Assembly (NCBI GenBank): GCA_026988015.1
Contig: JALSMA010000011.1
Span: forward strand, 1-64,000
DNA: 64,000 nucleotides
Direction: 5' to 3'
Source: Desulfobulbaceae bacterium
GTDB lineage: Bacteria > Desulfobacterota > Desulfobulbia > Desulfobulbales > Desulfocapsaceae
The number at the start of each line of letters is the position of its first letter. Positions within the stretch are counted from its first letter, which is position 1. Both the position numbers and the translations under genes were made by a program. The notes under the pieces were generated by a model, which did no database searches, had not been told where the DNA came from, and saw only the letters and a program-made list of their open reading frames with translations. Positions 7,085-14,034 of the stretch are shown here, one piece after another.

Positions 7085-7295
7085 GTGCCCCTTTTCTGAG
7101 GGTGCTTGAAGGAGATTATATTTGGATTAAACAAGACGAAATCCCCTTACTTCTGGCTTGGAAGATCTCTATTTTATAAGCAAATACAATCAGTTAGTGT
7201 GCTTATTGTAAAGTTGAAGACGAGGGTTATATAACTAATAAAAAACTACCTTTAACTATATAAATACTTTTAATATCGAATACCGTAGGCGGCTT
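7085..7295. other. Non-coding gap before the 148-aa gene
   Basis: An AT-rich stretch without a gene; it probably contains the promoter of the following gene. AGGCGGCTT lies before its ATG as a weak ribosome-binding site. Confidence 0.4.
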
Positions 7296-7742
7296 ATGTC
7301 GAAGAATACAGAACTACAAAAACGATTCGAGAACCATATCCCATTGGCGATATACCCCTTCGGGATAGGAAGCAATACCGGCCCAAGGGTAATAGCGGAA
7401 GGGTTTGTATATCCCGAGGGCGTGTTCTTTTTTGATATTGGGTGGAACAACCCTATGGCCGGAACCGGTACGGATCACTTTGTTGAAGGTAAGATTGAAG
7501 GCCCATTTCCTGATTGTGAGGAAACAATGTATTGGAAGGTCGGGAAGCACGCTACCATCCACGAGATACCGGAAGATGATTACAGTTCCAGTTTCGCGAA
7601 CGAGTTGTCCGTTGGAAAAAACAATCGTGAGCGGGCGGAGAGATATCAAGGGGATAAATACAAAAGTAGAAACCGGGCTCAGGGAATAGCCGACCGGTTT
7701 ATTGATGAGCATAGGAGATACCACCAAAGTGAGGAAGAGTGA
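7296..7742 (+). CDS. 148-aa protein of unknown function
   Basis: No family recognised. The first 100 residues look like a compact beta-rich domain (IYPFGIGSNTGPRVIAEGFV, VFFFDIGWNNPMAGTGTDHF, EETMYWKVGKHATIHEIPED) and the last 40 are charged and helical (NRERAERYQGDKYKSRNRAQ). There is no signal peptide or membrane segment. It stands alone between the two leader-controlled basic-protein genes. Codon usage resembles its element neighbours. Confidence 0.6.
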   Translation: MSKNTELQKRFENHIPLAIYPFGIGSNTGPRVIAEGFVYPEGVFFFDIGWNNPMAGTGTDHFVEGKIEGPFPDCEETMYWKVGKHATIHEIPEDDYSSSFANELSVGKNNRERAERYQGDKYKSRNRAQGIADRFIDEHRRYHQSEEE

Positions 7743-7939
7743 TTTGATGGTCTGATTATTTCTGGCTTCGGGTGGTAGGGAGGCCGCCGGGTAGTAAGGC
7801 TACAGAGGGTGTTAAATTTGCCCGTAGAATGGTTTTTATGTTCTGTGCTGTAGGGAAGCTTGTAACGAGTATAAAATAACGATAGCGAGTCAAAAATCGA
7901 GGCGGGAACATTACCCCGCCGTATCAAGTAAAAGCAAGT

Positions 7940-8034
7940 TTGGGCGGATAGGCTCATTACCGAAAAGGAAGCCTTCCGAACTTCCCTTCCGCCCATTTTT
8001 TCTTTCGGAGTATCCGCTATCGGAGGCGGTGAAT
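7940..8034 (+). promoter_or_regulatory. Structured 5' leader, family beta copy 2
   Basis: The outer stem GGGCGG (7942-7947) with CCGCCC (7989-7994) encloses GGAAG (7967-7971) with CTTCC (7981-7985). ATTTTTTCTTT follows, then CCGC (8014-8017) with GCGG (8026-8029), whose loop carries the Shine-Dalgarno GGAGG (8022-8026). Equivalent stems with paired changes occur at 5760-5855. The CCGCCCATTTTTT end is also close to the GCGCCCATTTTTTT end of the alpha leader before 1782, so the two leader families may share a 3' part. Confidence 0.65.
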
Positions 8035-9036
8035 ATGACCAAGCGAAAACGAGCCAATAAAAGCCAGTTCAAAAAAACATCAGACTATAAGAAGAAAAAA
8101 CAATCCAATACAAACGGACTTGAGCAGTACCTCAGCATCATAGACGATCTTTACGGCAAGCTCCTCAATACCGCCAAGTATCCCGATATATCAAAAACAG
8201 ATGAAGAGGAAATTCTTACAATAGCGAGGTGGTGTGATTTCGATGACTTCGAGAAATCAAAGCTCTGGAGCGGTGACGATATTCCCGAGGACACGCCTCA
8301 AATCCTCAAAGACCGGATCATCAACACTTACCAATCTTGGGGTGATTGGATTCAGGGTTCTATCTATACAGACCGTTATCTTGAATTCGTCGAATCCCTC
8401 CACCCGGCTACTCTCAATTCCCTTCCCAAGATCGTCCCAGAGTTTCAAACCCCAGGTCAAATCCGAGTATCCATTGATCTGGAAACGGCCTATGACTGTG
8501 CCCCTGAAAAGTATTCTAAATATGGTTGTTTGGATATTGGGCAGTTAAAGGAAGTAGAACCTGCACGATACAGAAAGTTGCTTAATGATCGGATTTTCTA
8601 CCATAAAAGGATGTTCGATTCTCTTAACAAGGAAAAGGAACGGGTGGATGTGTGGCCTCGTAGCTGGATGCAGGAAAAAGCTATACAGGAAAACCTTTCT
8701 CAGAGAAAGCACCTTATTCCAATTCTCAACTATATTACCAATCATGCGTTTCTACGGACAGACCCCCATACCAAGGAGTATGGATCATTTTATAAAGACG
8801 GAAAAGAAGTTGATTATATCGTTGCAAAAATCAACCGAAACAAAATAGCTGATTTTCTGGGGGTGTCCCCGGATACTGTTTCCCGGTATATCCGGGCTAT
8901 GAAAAATGCCGGGTTTATCCAACCATTAAAGAATCCTTATTACTCCTTGGGGTACTGGAATAAATATAGTCGGGTTTTCTTCTTGAAAAGTTCTATTGAG
9001 AACAGAAAAAAACTTAGAGGGTTCAAGTTAAAATAA
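8035..9036 (+). CDS. Putative winged-helix DNA-binding (Rep-like) protein
   Basis: The 333-residue protein starts with a Lys-rich segment, has a helical middle, and ends with a clear helix-turn-helix: INRNKIADFLGVSPDTVSRY then IRAMKNAGFIQPL, near residues 262-295, as in winged-helix replication initiators and transcription factors. No HUH or primase motif is seen. ATG 8035 was chosen because GGAGG lies 8 nt before it; a GTG at 8029 in the same frame is too close. Directly downstream lies an AT-rich cluster of TTAGAAT heptamers, which would suit an initiator binding its own origin or an autoregulator binding operators. Confidence 0.65.
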   Translation: MTKRKRANKSQFKKTSDYKKKKQSNTNGLEQYLSIIDDLYGKLLNTAKYPDISKTDEEEILTIARWCDFDDFEKSKLWSGDDIPEDTPQILKDRIINTYQSWGDWIQGSIYTDRYLEFVESLHPATLNSLPKIVPEFQTPGQIRVSIDLETAYDCAPEKYSKYGCLDIGQLKEVEPARYRKLLNDRIFYHKRMFDSLNKEKERVDVWPRSWMQEKAIQENLSQRKHLIPILNYITNHAFLRTDPHTKEYGSFYKDGKEVDYIVAKINRNKIADFLGVSPDTVSRYIRAMKNAGFIQPLKNPYYSLGYWNKYSRVFFLKSSIENRKKLRGFKLK

Positions 9037-9097
9037 AAATTAGAATATTCTAATTTTAAAATACCCCCATTCTAAAAATCCGGCATTTTTTTAGAAT
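9036..9097. repeat. Iteron-like cluster of TTAGAAT heptamers
   Basis: Contains a perfect 22-bp palindrome (9036-9057, centre TAGAATATTCTA). Four heptamers TTAGAAT/ATTCTAA occur in 60 bp, at 9040-9046, 9047-9053, 9069-9075 and 9091-9097, in alternating orientation. The cluster follows the stop codon of the wHTH gene and is strongly AT-rich. It may be an origin or an operator. Confidence 0.6.
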
Positions 9098-9472
9098 ATG
9101 ATGTTTTTGGAATCAATGGGTTTACTTATTGTCTTTCTGTAAATTTTAACAAATTCAAGTGGGTGCTGATTTCCAGATTCTATTAGAGTCCACTCTCGTG
9201 TACCCGTTAAGGGATCAAGAATTGTTACCTGTTATTTGGAGATACGTTTTATTTGAATAGTAAGTAATAAAAATGGAAGTGAAAGAGAACATAGCGGGTT
9301 TTCCCCGAAGGGGAAAACTCTAAGCCCTTTCCAAAGAAAGTTATAGAATTTTTCCTTCGGAAAAACCCGCTGTTTGTTTTTTGAAAGACTTTTGCTCTTC
9401 TGGAAACAACATCCAGTAAAAAAATATATGATGTTTCGACCGGTAGAAAGCCAATAGGAGAAAAAATACATT
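9098..9472. other. Non-coding region before the large recombinase
   Basis: No gene recognised. The stretch holds the pair of inverted hairpins at 9293-9371 and presumably the promoter of the recombinase. ATAGGAG (9455-9461) lies 11 nt before its ATG. Confidence 0.5.
9293..9371. repeat. Pair of inverted hairpins with a common outer stem
   Basis: AGCGGGTTTT (9293-9302) is complementary to AAAACCCGCT (9362-9371). Inside, GTTTTCCCC-GAA-GGGGAAAAC (9298-9318) and TTTTTCC-TTC-GGAAAAA (9349-9365) form their own hairpins that compete with the outer stem. The unit AGCGGGTTTT..CC..GAAGG..AAAA is thus present twice in inverted orientation. It may be a bidirectional terminator, a single-strand origin or a regulatory switch. 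Confidence 0.6.
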
Positions 9473-11284
9473 ATGAAACAAGCCGTCGGATATGTACGGG
9501 TGTCCACCCACCATCAAGTCAAGGAAGGGGAATCACTCACCACCCAAAGAAAAGCTCTTACGGATTACGCCAAATGGAACAAATATGAGCTTGTAGAAAT
9601 ATACGCTGATGAGGGTATTTCTGGTGGTTCGGTAGAAAAACGTCCCGGCCTTCAAGCCCTGTTACGGGATGCTCAAAATCAAGGCTTTTCTTTTGTCCTC
9701 GTTCACCGTTTATCCCGGTTGGGTAGGAACGCCCGTGAACTCCTTAACAACGTCCAATTGCTCAAAGAGGCCGGGGTAAGCGTTATGTTCTTGAAAGAGA
9801 ATATCGACCTGTCCAATGCCTACGGAAACTTTATGTTGACGATGCTTGCGGCTATGGCGGAATTGGAAAAGGATATTTCCGGGGAATCCTCTGTAGAAAA
9901 TAAGATTGCATTGGCAAAGAAAGGGGTTCCGTCCATTGGTAAGTATCCTTTTGGCCGCCGGTTCGACCGAAAAACCGGGGAATGGTACCTTGAACCGCCT
10001 GATATAAAAGAGGTGATAAACGATATAGCAGACCGGTATTTGGACGGTGAAGGGTTGAAAGACATTGCTGATACAATTGACCCTTCCTATCAATTGTCCT
10101 ACTCTAATATTTTGAGAGTCCTGCGTGATCGATGCGGAGGTACTTGGGAGTTAAAATTTAAGAAAGAGAACGAGCCAATTGTTTTTGAGGTTCCCCGACT
10201 ATTGAGTGAGAGAAAAATAGAGGCGATCAAAAAAAGGTTAGAATTCAATCGTTCTTACACCAAAGCAGGAAATAAAGAGAGTTTGTTACTACTTAGCGGT
10301 TTCGTTCGCTGTATGGCTTGTGGTAAGGCTTTAACCGCTCAATGCCAGAAGGCAAAGAGATCAAAAGGAAAGACATATACTTACCATTTTTACAGACATC
10401 CCGGTGGTAAGAGAGAAAAGTGCCGAAGCCTAAATTCGATAAGAAGTCACAGATTGGAAGAAGCTGTGTTAACTGCTATCTGGGATAATTTGAGTGATGA
10501 GGATAGCGGTTTGGAAAAGGCTTGGGCAGACAATTATCCAGACCAAAACAAGATTGATGAATTGATAAAAAGGATTCAGATAAACCGGGGGAAATTGATA
10601 AAAGCGAAAGCTGACCGAGATAAGTTGGTTGATGCAGTGTTGACCGGTGTTCTATCTGAGGATGCAATCAAAAGGAAAAGTGATATCCTGTCTTGTGAGA
10701 TTGGCCGACTTACAGACAAACTGAAAGGAGATGAAGAAAGACTATCTCGAACCCCTTCCCCTGAAGAGATCGGACTGGAACAAGAAAAACTTAAAATGGC
10801 CTTTCAGGATTATTTTTACTCACGAGAACGGTTTGATTCTATGAGCTTCGAAGAAAAACGAGCCTTGATGTTCTCGATATTTGATGGAAAAGATGAGGAT
10901 GGTGATTTCTTGGGAGTTTATGTGAAGAGGATAAGCCCCGCAAGAAAGCAACCTGTCCGATACGAATTTTATATCAACGCCCGTTTTTTTGCTGGACACA
11001 TTGATTCTGAGCCGGAAACTGGTTCCGGCTCTCCACCTCAAGGAACACCGGGCAATAGCTCCCCTCCGAACTCCACAAAGAAACAAAGTAAAAAATCTAC
11101 GTTATTACATGGGTTAGCAGGTTGCAGAGGTGTAGTCCTCCCTGAACACCGACCTACCCCCAGATATATCAGTACACAACGCAAGAGAAATAGTTATAAA
11201 ACCAAAACCGGTCGTCTTCACATCATAGCTGACAAGAACAAGCATTTTTTTTCACCTCCAGATCATAGGCGGATAACCATCTAA
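9473..11284 (+). CDS. Large serine recombinase (element integrase)
   Basis: The 603-residue protein has a catalytic domain with the nucleophile Ser in YVRVSTHHQ (near residue 11), DEGISGGSVEKRPGLQALL, VLVHRLSRLGRNARELL and AELEKDISGESS. A Recombinase domain (about 155-260) follows, then a zinc ribbon with CMACG and a Cys in KREKC (about 280-325), a coiled coil (about 360-430) and a C-terminal tail. It integrates and excises the element at attP/attB. Residues after 582 are encoded by host DNA antisense to cas2 and cas1, because the frame runs through attR. In the excised circle the frame would continue at 969 and end at 1022, giving a different 17-residue tail and a 599-residue protein. The Shine-Dalgarno is AGGAG. 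Confidence 0.95.
   Translation: MKQAVGYVRVSTHHQVKEGESLTTQRKALTDYAKWNKYELVEIYADEGISGGSVEKRPGLQALLRDAQNQGFSFVLVHRLSRLGRNARELLNNVQLLKEAGVSVMFLKENIDLSNAYGNFMLTMLAAMAELEKDISGESSVENKIALAKKGVPSIGKYPFGRRFDRKTGEWYLEPPDIKEVINDIADRYLDGEGLKDIADTIDPSYQLSYSNILRVLRDRCGGTWELKFKKENEPIVFEVPRLLSERKIEAIKKRLEFNRSYTKAGNKESLLLLSGFVRCMACGKALTAQCQKAKRSKGKTYTYHFYRHPGGKREKCRSLNSIRSHRLEEAVLTAIWDNLSDEDSGLEKAWADNYPDQNKIDELIKRIQINRGKLIKAKADRDKLVDAVLTGVLSEDAIKRKSDILSCEIGRLTDKLKGDEERLSRTPSPEEIGLEQEKLKMAFQDYFYSRERFDSMSFEEKRALMFSIFDGKDEDGDFLGVYVKRISPARKQPVRYEFYINARFFAGHIDSEPETGSGSPPQGTPGNSSPPNSTKKQSKKSTLLHGLAGCRGVVLPEHRPTPRYISTQRKRNSYKTKTGRLHIIADKNKHFFSPPDHRRITI
11194..11241. other. attR, right junction of the integrative element
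   Basis: The element half is TTATAAAACCAA (11194-11205) followed by AACCGGTCGTC (11206-11216). The inferred core TT is at 11217-11218, and the first nine codons of cas2 begin at 11219 (minus strand). The 12-bp arm is the exact inverse of 980-991 at the left end. Confidence 0.8.
11217..11245 (-). pseudogene. cas2: cas2, 5' part (nine codons)
   Basis: On the minus strand, six bases after the cas1 stop codon (11252-11254), an ATG at 11245-11243 opens MLVLVSYDV, the hallmark first strand of type I-C Cas2 with its conserved Tyr-Asp. The frame then enters element DNA (KTTGFGFITISLAL). The rest of the gene is at 705-968. Together they restore 96 codons with the natural YDVKTSKPGG sequence. Confidence 0.95.
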
Positions 11285-12280
11285 ATCACCGCGGAGAAAT
11301 CGTGCCAACAACAAGGCCTGGGTATGAAAAAGTAACCCTATTAGCATTTTCTCCTCAATGAATGGATGAACCAAAACATCCTGTTTTTTCTTCTGGTAAA
11401 CCGTCAATACAAGCTTTCGAGCATCATCACTCATCCTCACTCCCCCACCATCACTCTTCTTAAAGTCCCTACCCTTCACTTGACCTAGGTTGACGAGCGA
11501 AAGGACAATACGATCAGCCCAAGGCCTGAACTCCTCCATCATATCCAATGCTAACCCAAACCTGCCGGGCCGATCCCGATGTAAAAAGCCCACCCCAGGA
11601 TCTAGACCGACACTCTCCAAAGCTGAACGCACATCATTCATCAGCATCATATACACGAAAGAGAGCAGACAATTAATCAGGTCAAGGGGTGGTCGCCTGG
11701 ATCTTCTTTTAAAAAAGAAATCACCTTTATTGGTAAGAATAAGCTCATTAAAGACTTGGAAATAGACATGACTGGCATCACCTTCAACTCCACGAACAGT
11801 ATCAAGATCAAGATCCCTTTTCAGGCACTCCAAACTATTTCCAAGGCGAGAGTTTGCCTTACTAAGTAAGTTCCGATCTACACAATCACCATGATCCCGG
11901 ATAACACGTTTGAGCAGATGGCGACTGTTGGCTATCTTTCCCGTGACAAAAAAGGCAGCAAGCTTTGCAGAAAAACGGCGGTCATCAGCAAAACGATACT
12001 GCTGACGACGAAGCAGAACATTACCGGAGACTGGCCCCTGAACACACGCTAAGAATTTACCATATTCCGTCAAAAAACTGAAAGTGATACCTTTGTCACC
12101 ACAAAACCCCAAAAGGAACGGACTGGCACCCACATTACCAAAACAAACTATTGACTCCAAAGTGTGAATAGGCAGGCGGAGACGAACCTTCTTGTCAATC
12201 TTCACCACTACGGTCTCTCCCTCTTTTGCCAAATAAGCTCCCTGGGTAGTGACAAATAAAGTGTTTAAATGTTTTTTCAT
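11252..12280 (-). CDS. cas1: Cas1, CRISPR integrase subunit (type I-C)
   Basis: The 342-residue protein matches the length of type I-C Cas1. It forms the Cas1-Cas2 complex that integrates spacers. The N-terminal beta domain (LNTLFVTTQGAYLAKEGETV) is followed by the helical catalytic domain with Glu in GVEGDASHVYF, His in VGFLHRDRPGRFGLALDMME and the acidic pair in the same segment. The C-terminus is DLDGYPPMIWR. The start overlaps cas4 by 4 bp (ATGA). cas2 should follow after 6 bp but is interrupted. The protein itself looks intact, so adaptation is blocked at Cas2 and not here. Confidence 0.97.
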   Translation of the reverse strand: MKKHLNTLFVTTQGAYLAKEGETVVVKIDKKVRLRLPIHTLESIVCFGNVGASPFLLGFCGDKGITFSFLTEYGKFLACVQGPVSGNVLLRRQQYRFADDRRFSAKLAAFFVTGKIANSRHLLKRVIRDHGDCVDRNLLSKANSRLGNSLECLKRDLDLDTVRGVEGDASHVYFQVFNELILTNKGDFFFKRRSRRPPLDLINCLLSFVYMMLMNDVRSALESVGLDPGVGFLHRDRPGRFGLALDMMEEFRPWADRIVLSLVNLGQVKGRDFKKSDGGGVRMSDDARKLVLTVYQKKKQDVLVHPFIEEKMLIGLLFHTQALLLARFLRGDLDGYPPMIWR

Positions 12281-12900
12281 TGGAGAACTCTGTCTAAATA
12301 GGCTGATACCGTTCTTTTCTTTCCAATACTCCTAGGAAGGCAAATAGACTCAAAGGAACAACTCTGACATTTTTTACTATATTGCGGCTTTGGAGTAAAC
12401 TTCAGGTCAAATAATTTATGTAGACGCTGGGCCGCATCCTGTGTTATCTGCCGCAACGAATCATCGAATACGACTTCCAGCCGCCGATGATTTTTCCCGT
12501 AAAATAACGCACCTTCTCTAACATCAACAGACATCATTTCTTCAAGGCAGAGTGCCTGGGCACATAGCTGGACACGATCGGAATCGTCACTTTTCGGTTT
12601 CCCTCTCTTGTATTCCACCGGATAAGGTCGCCAACCATGAGATTCCTTGTAAAATTCCACAACATCGGCCCGTCCGTAAATCCCTAACTCAAATGAGCGC
12701 AGGGGCAGGTCATACTCGATCCTTTTCGTTCTCCGAGATTCCCGACCCGCTTTATGCACCCGTTCATGTAGCAACCGCCCTTCTGCCGTGAGCCTATTTT
12801 CAAGCCATAATTGTTCCACATGGATCAAAGCACATTGGCGAGGGCAAAACAAAAGATGCTGGAGGGCGGAGAGCATAAGGAGATCATCTTCGTGATACAT
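12277..12900 (-). CDS. cas4: Cas4, RecB-like nuclease for spacer processing
   Basis: The 207-residue protein has the Cas4 layout: a first Cys in FCPRQCALIHVEQLW, then GRADVVEF and PVEYKRGKPK (the RecB-type D-x-EYK core), QLCAQALCLEE, and the C-terminal Fe-S cysteines CQSCSFESIC. Cas4 selects and trims PAM-containing prespacers for Cas1-Cas2. The gene starts three bases after the RhuM-Fic stop codon and overlaps cas1, so it is very likely transcribed with both. Confidence 0.96.
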   Translation of the reverse strand: MYHEDDLLMLSALQHLLFCPRQCALIHVEQLWLENRLTAEGRLLHERVHKAGRESRRTKRIEYDLPLRSFELGIYGRADVVEFYKESHGWRPYPVEYKRGKPKSDDSDRVQLCAQALCLEEMMSVDVREGALFYGKNHRRLEVVFDDSLRQITQDAAQRLHKLFDLKFTPKPQYSKKCQSCSFESICLPRSIGKKRTVSAYLDRVLQ

Positions 12901-12903
12901 ACA

Positions 12904-13884
12904 TTATCCCTCACTCAGTAAATTCACCACCAGTCGAATCAATAGATCTTTCTGATCTGGCGCACTTGCTGCAATGAGCAGGGTGAGGGCAACTAGCGCC
13001 CTGCTGTCAAAACTATTTTGCTCAAGTTGCGAGTTGGTTTGCAGAAAGAGGAGAAAAAGAAATGAACCAATCCGCTTATTACCATCAGTGAAGGGGTGAT
13101 CTTTAATGGTGAAATAAAGAAGATGGGCGGCTTTTTCCTCAACACTGGGGTACAAATCTTCCCCACCAAAGGTTTGCTGAATGGCTCCGATAATTCCAGC
13201 AAGACCATCACCCCGTTCATGACCGAAGATATCCGTGGCTTCATCTTTTCGCAGTAAATCCTGACGCAAATGGCCAATGGCTTCTTTGACACTATCGAGC
13301 TCAAACATCCCCCCGACATGGCCTTCTTTTTTGGGCAGAACCAATGAATCTTCATCGTATTGCCACAAGAGCTGCCATGTTCGGGCATAGCTTATTACAA
13401 TATTAAGCACTTCCCGCCCTTCATTATTAACCAGATCATGGCTCTCCAAAGTGTTCGCCAAAAGTGTCAACATCTGCCGTGCTTCGCCAAGACCTTGTTC
13501 AGCCAAGCGATTTTGGTTAAAGGTAACCCCCTGAACCAGATGATCCTTTAGAATTGAAGTTGCCCATATTCTAAATTTAGTTCCACGCTGTGATTTCACC
13601 CGATAGCCAACCGAGATAATCACATCAAGATTATACAGTTTTATCCTGTACCGTTTGCCGTCAGGAGCAGTTGTCAAGGAATCCTTGACAACTGCTCCTT
13701 CCACTAACTCACCTTCCCGAAACAGATTGCGAATATGAAGACTGACATTCTGTTTTGTCTTCTGAAATAACTCCACCATCTGCGCCTGGGAAAGCCATAC
13801 AGTATCGTCCTTAAGGTGAACCTCCACAGCATTCTGTCCATCTTCGGACTCGTAAAGAATTATTTCGCCTTTGTTATGATTCAT
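12904..13884 (-). CDS. RhuM-family protein with C-terminal Fic/Doc domain
   Basis: The 326-residue protein begins with a RhuM-type domain (YESEDGQNAVEVHLKDDTVW, LSQAQMVELFQKTKQNVSLH, YNLDVIISVGYRVKSQRGTK). It ends in a Fic/Doc fold with HPFTDGNKRIGSFLF near residues 270-284. The motif matches the Doc form (HxFx-D-x-NKR): GNKR replaces GNGR and the second Arg of Fic enzymes is absent, so kinase-like or other activity is as likely as AMPylation. It is placed between cas7 and cas4 and reads into cas4 with a 3-bp gap, downstream of a terminator-like hairpin. No antitoxin gene is adjacent. Such proteins are common in defence islands, but inside a type I-C cas operon it is unusual. Confidence 0.9.
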   Translation of the reverse strand: MNHNKGEIILYESEDGQNAVEVHLKDDTVWLSQAQMVELFQKTKQNVSLHIRNLFREGELVEGAVVKDSLTTAPDGKRYRIKLYNLDVIISVGYRVKSQRGTKFRIWATSILKDHLVQGVTFNQNRLAEQGLGEARQMLTLLANTLESHDLVNNEGREVLNIVISYARTWQLLWQYDEDSLVLPKKEGHVGGMFELDSVKEAIGHLRQDLLRKDEATDIFGHERGDGLAGIIGAIQQTFGGEDLYPSVEEKAAHLLYFTIKDHPFTDGNKRIGSFLFLLFLQTNSQLEQNSFDSRALVALTLLIAASAPDQKDLLIRLVVNLLSEG

Positions 13885-13961
13885 TTGCTTCCCCCTTCAA
13901 GACCTCTACCCAAACCAACCTTTTTAATCTTTGACTTGGTTCATGCAGAGCATAAATTTTC

Positions 13962-13992
13962 CAACCAAAAAGGGGGACACTTTGTCCCCCCT
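13962..13992 (-). terminator. Terminator-like hairpin between cas7 and RhuM-Fic
   Basis: GGGGGACA (13972-13979) and TGTCCCCC (13983-13990) form an 8-bp GC-rich stem with a three-base loop. On the minus strand it is followed by CTTTTTGG. It lies about 45 bp past the cas7 stop codon and would separate the interference genes from the RhuM-Fic-cas4-cas1-cas2 unit. Confidence 0.75.
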
Positions 13993-14034
13993 AACAACGG
14001 CAGCAAATAACAACGCCTTCCCCTACAGTGAAAC

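Larger units (their letters stand above)
969..11218 (+). mobile_element. 10.25-kb serine-recombinase integrative element inserted in cas2
   Basis: The boundaries follow from the split cas2 gene: its first nine codons are at 11219-11245 and the rest at 705-968. No target duplication beyond a dinucleotide is seen, as expected for serine recombinases and unlike transposons. The joined ends form a 48-bp site: a 12-bp arm, 11 bp, a dinucleotide, 11 bp, then a perfectly inverted 12-bp arm. The large serine recombinase (9473-11284) sits at the right end. Cargo includes a zinc-ribbon membrane protein, a GIY-YIG protein, a second small serine recombinase, two wHTH-type proteins and unknowns. No capsid, terminase, relaxase or conjugation gene is recognised, so it is best described as an integrative element of unknown transfer mode. 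Confidence 0.92.

Noticed and set aside
969-11218. Transposon or tyrosine-integrase island
   Set aside because: There is no target-site duplication beyond a dinucleotide and no DDE transposase or tyrosine recombinase; a large serine recombinase sits at one end.
969-11218. Prophage
   Set aside because: No capsid, portal, terminase, tail or lysis genes are recognised.
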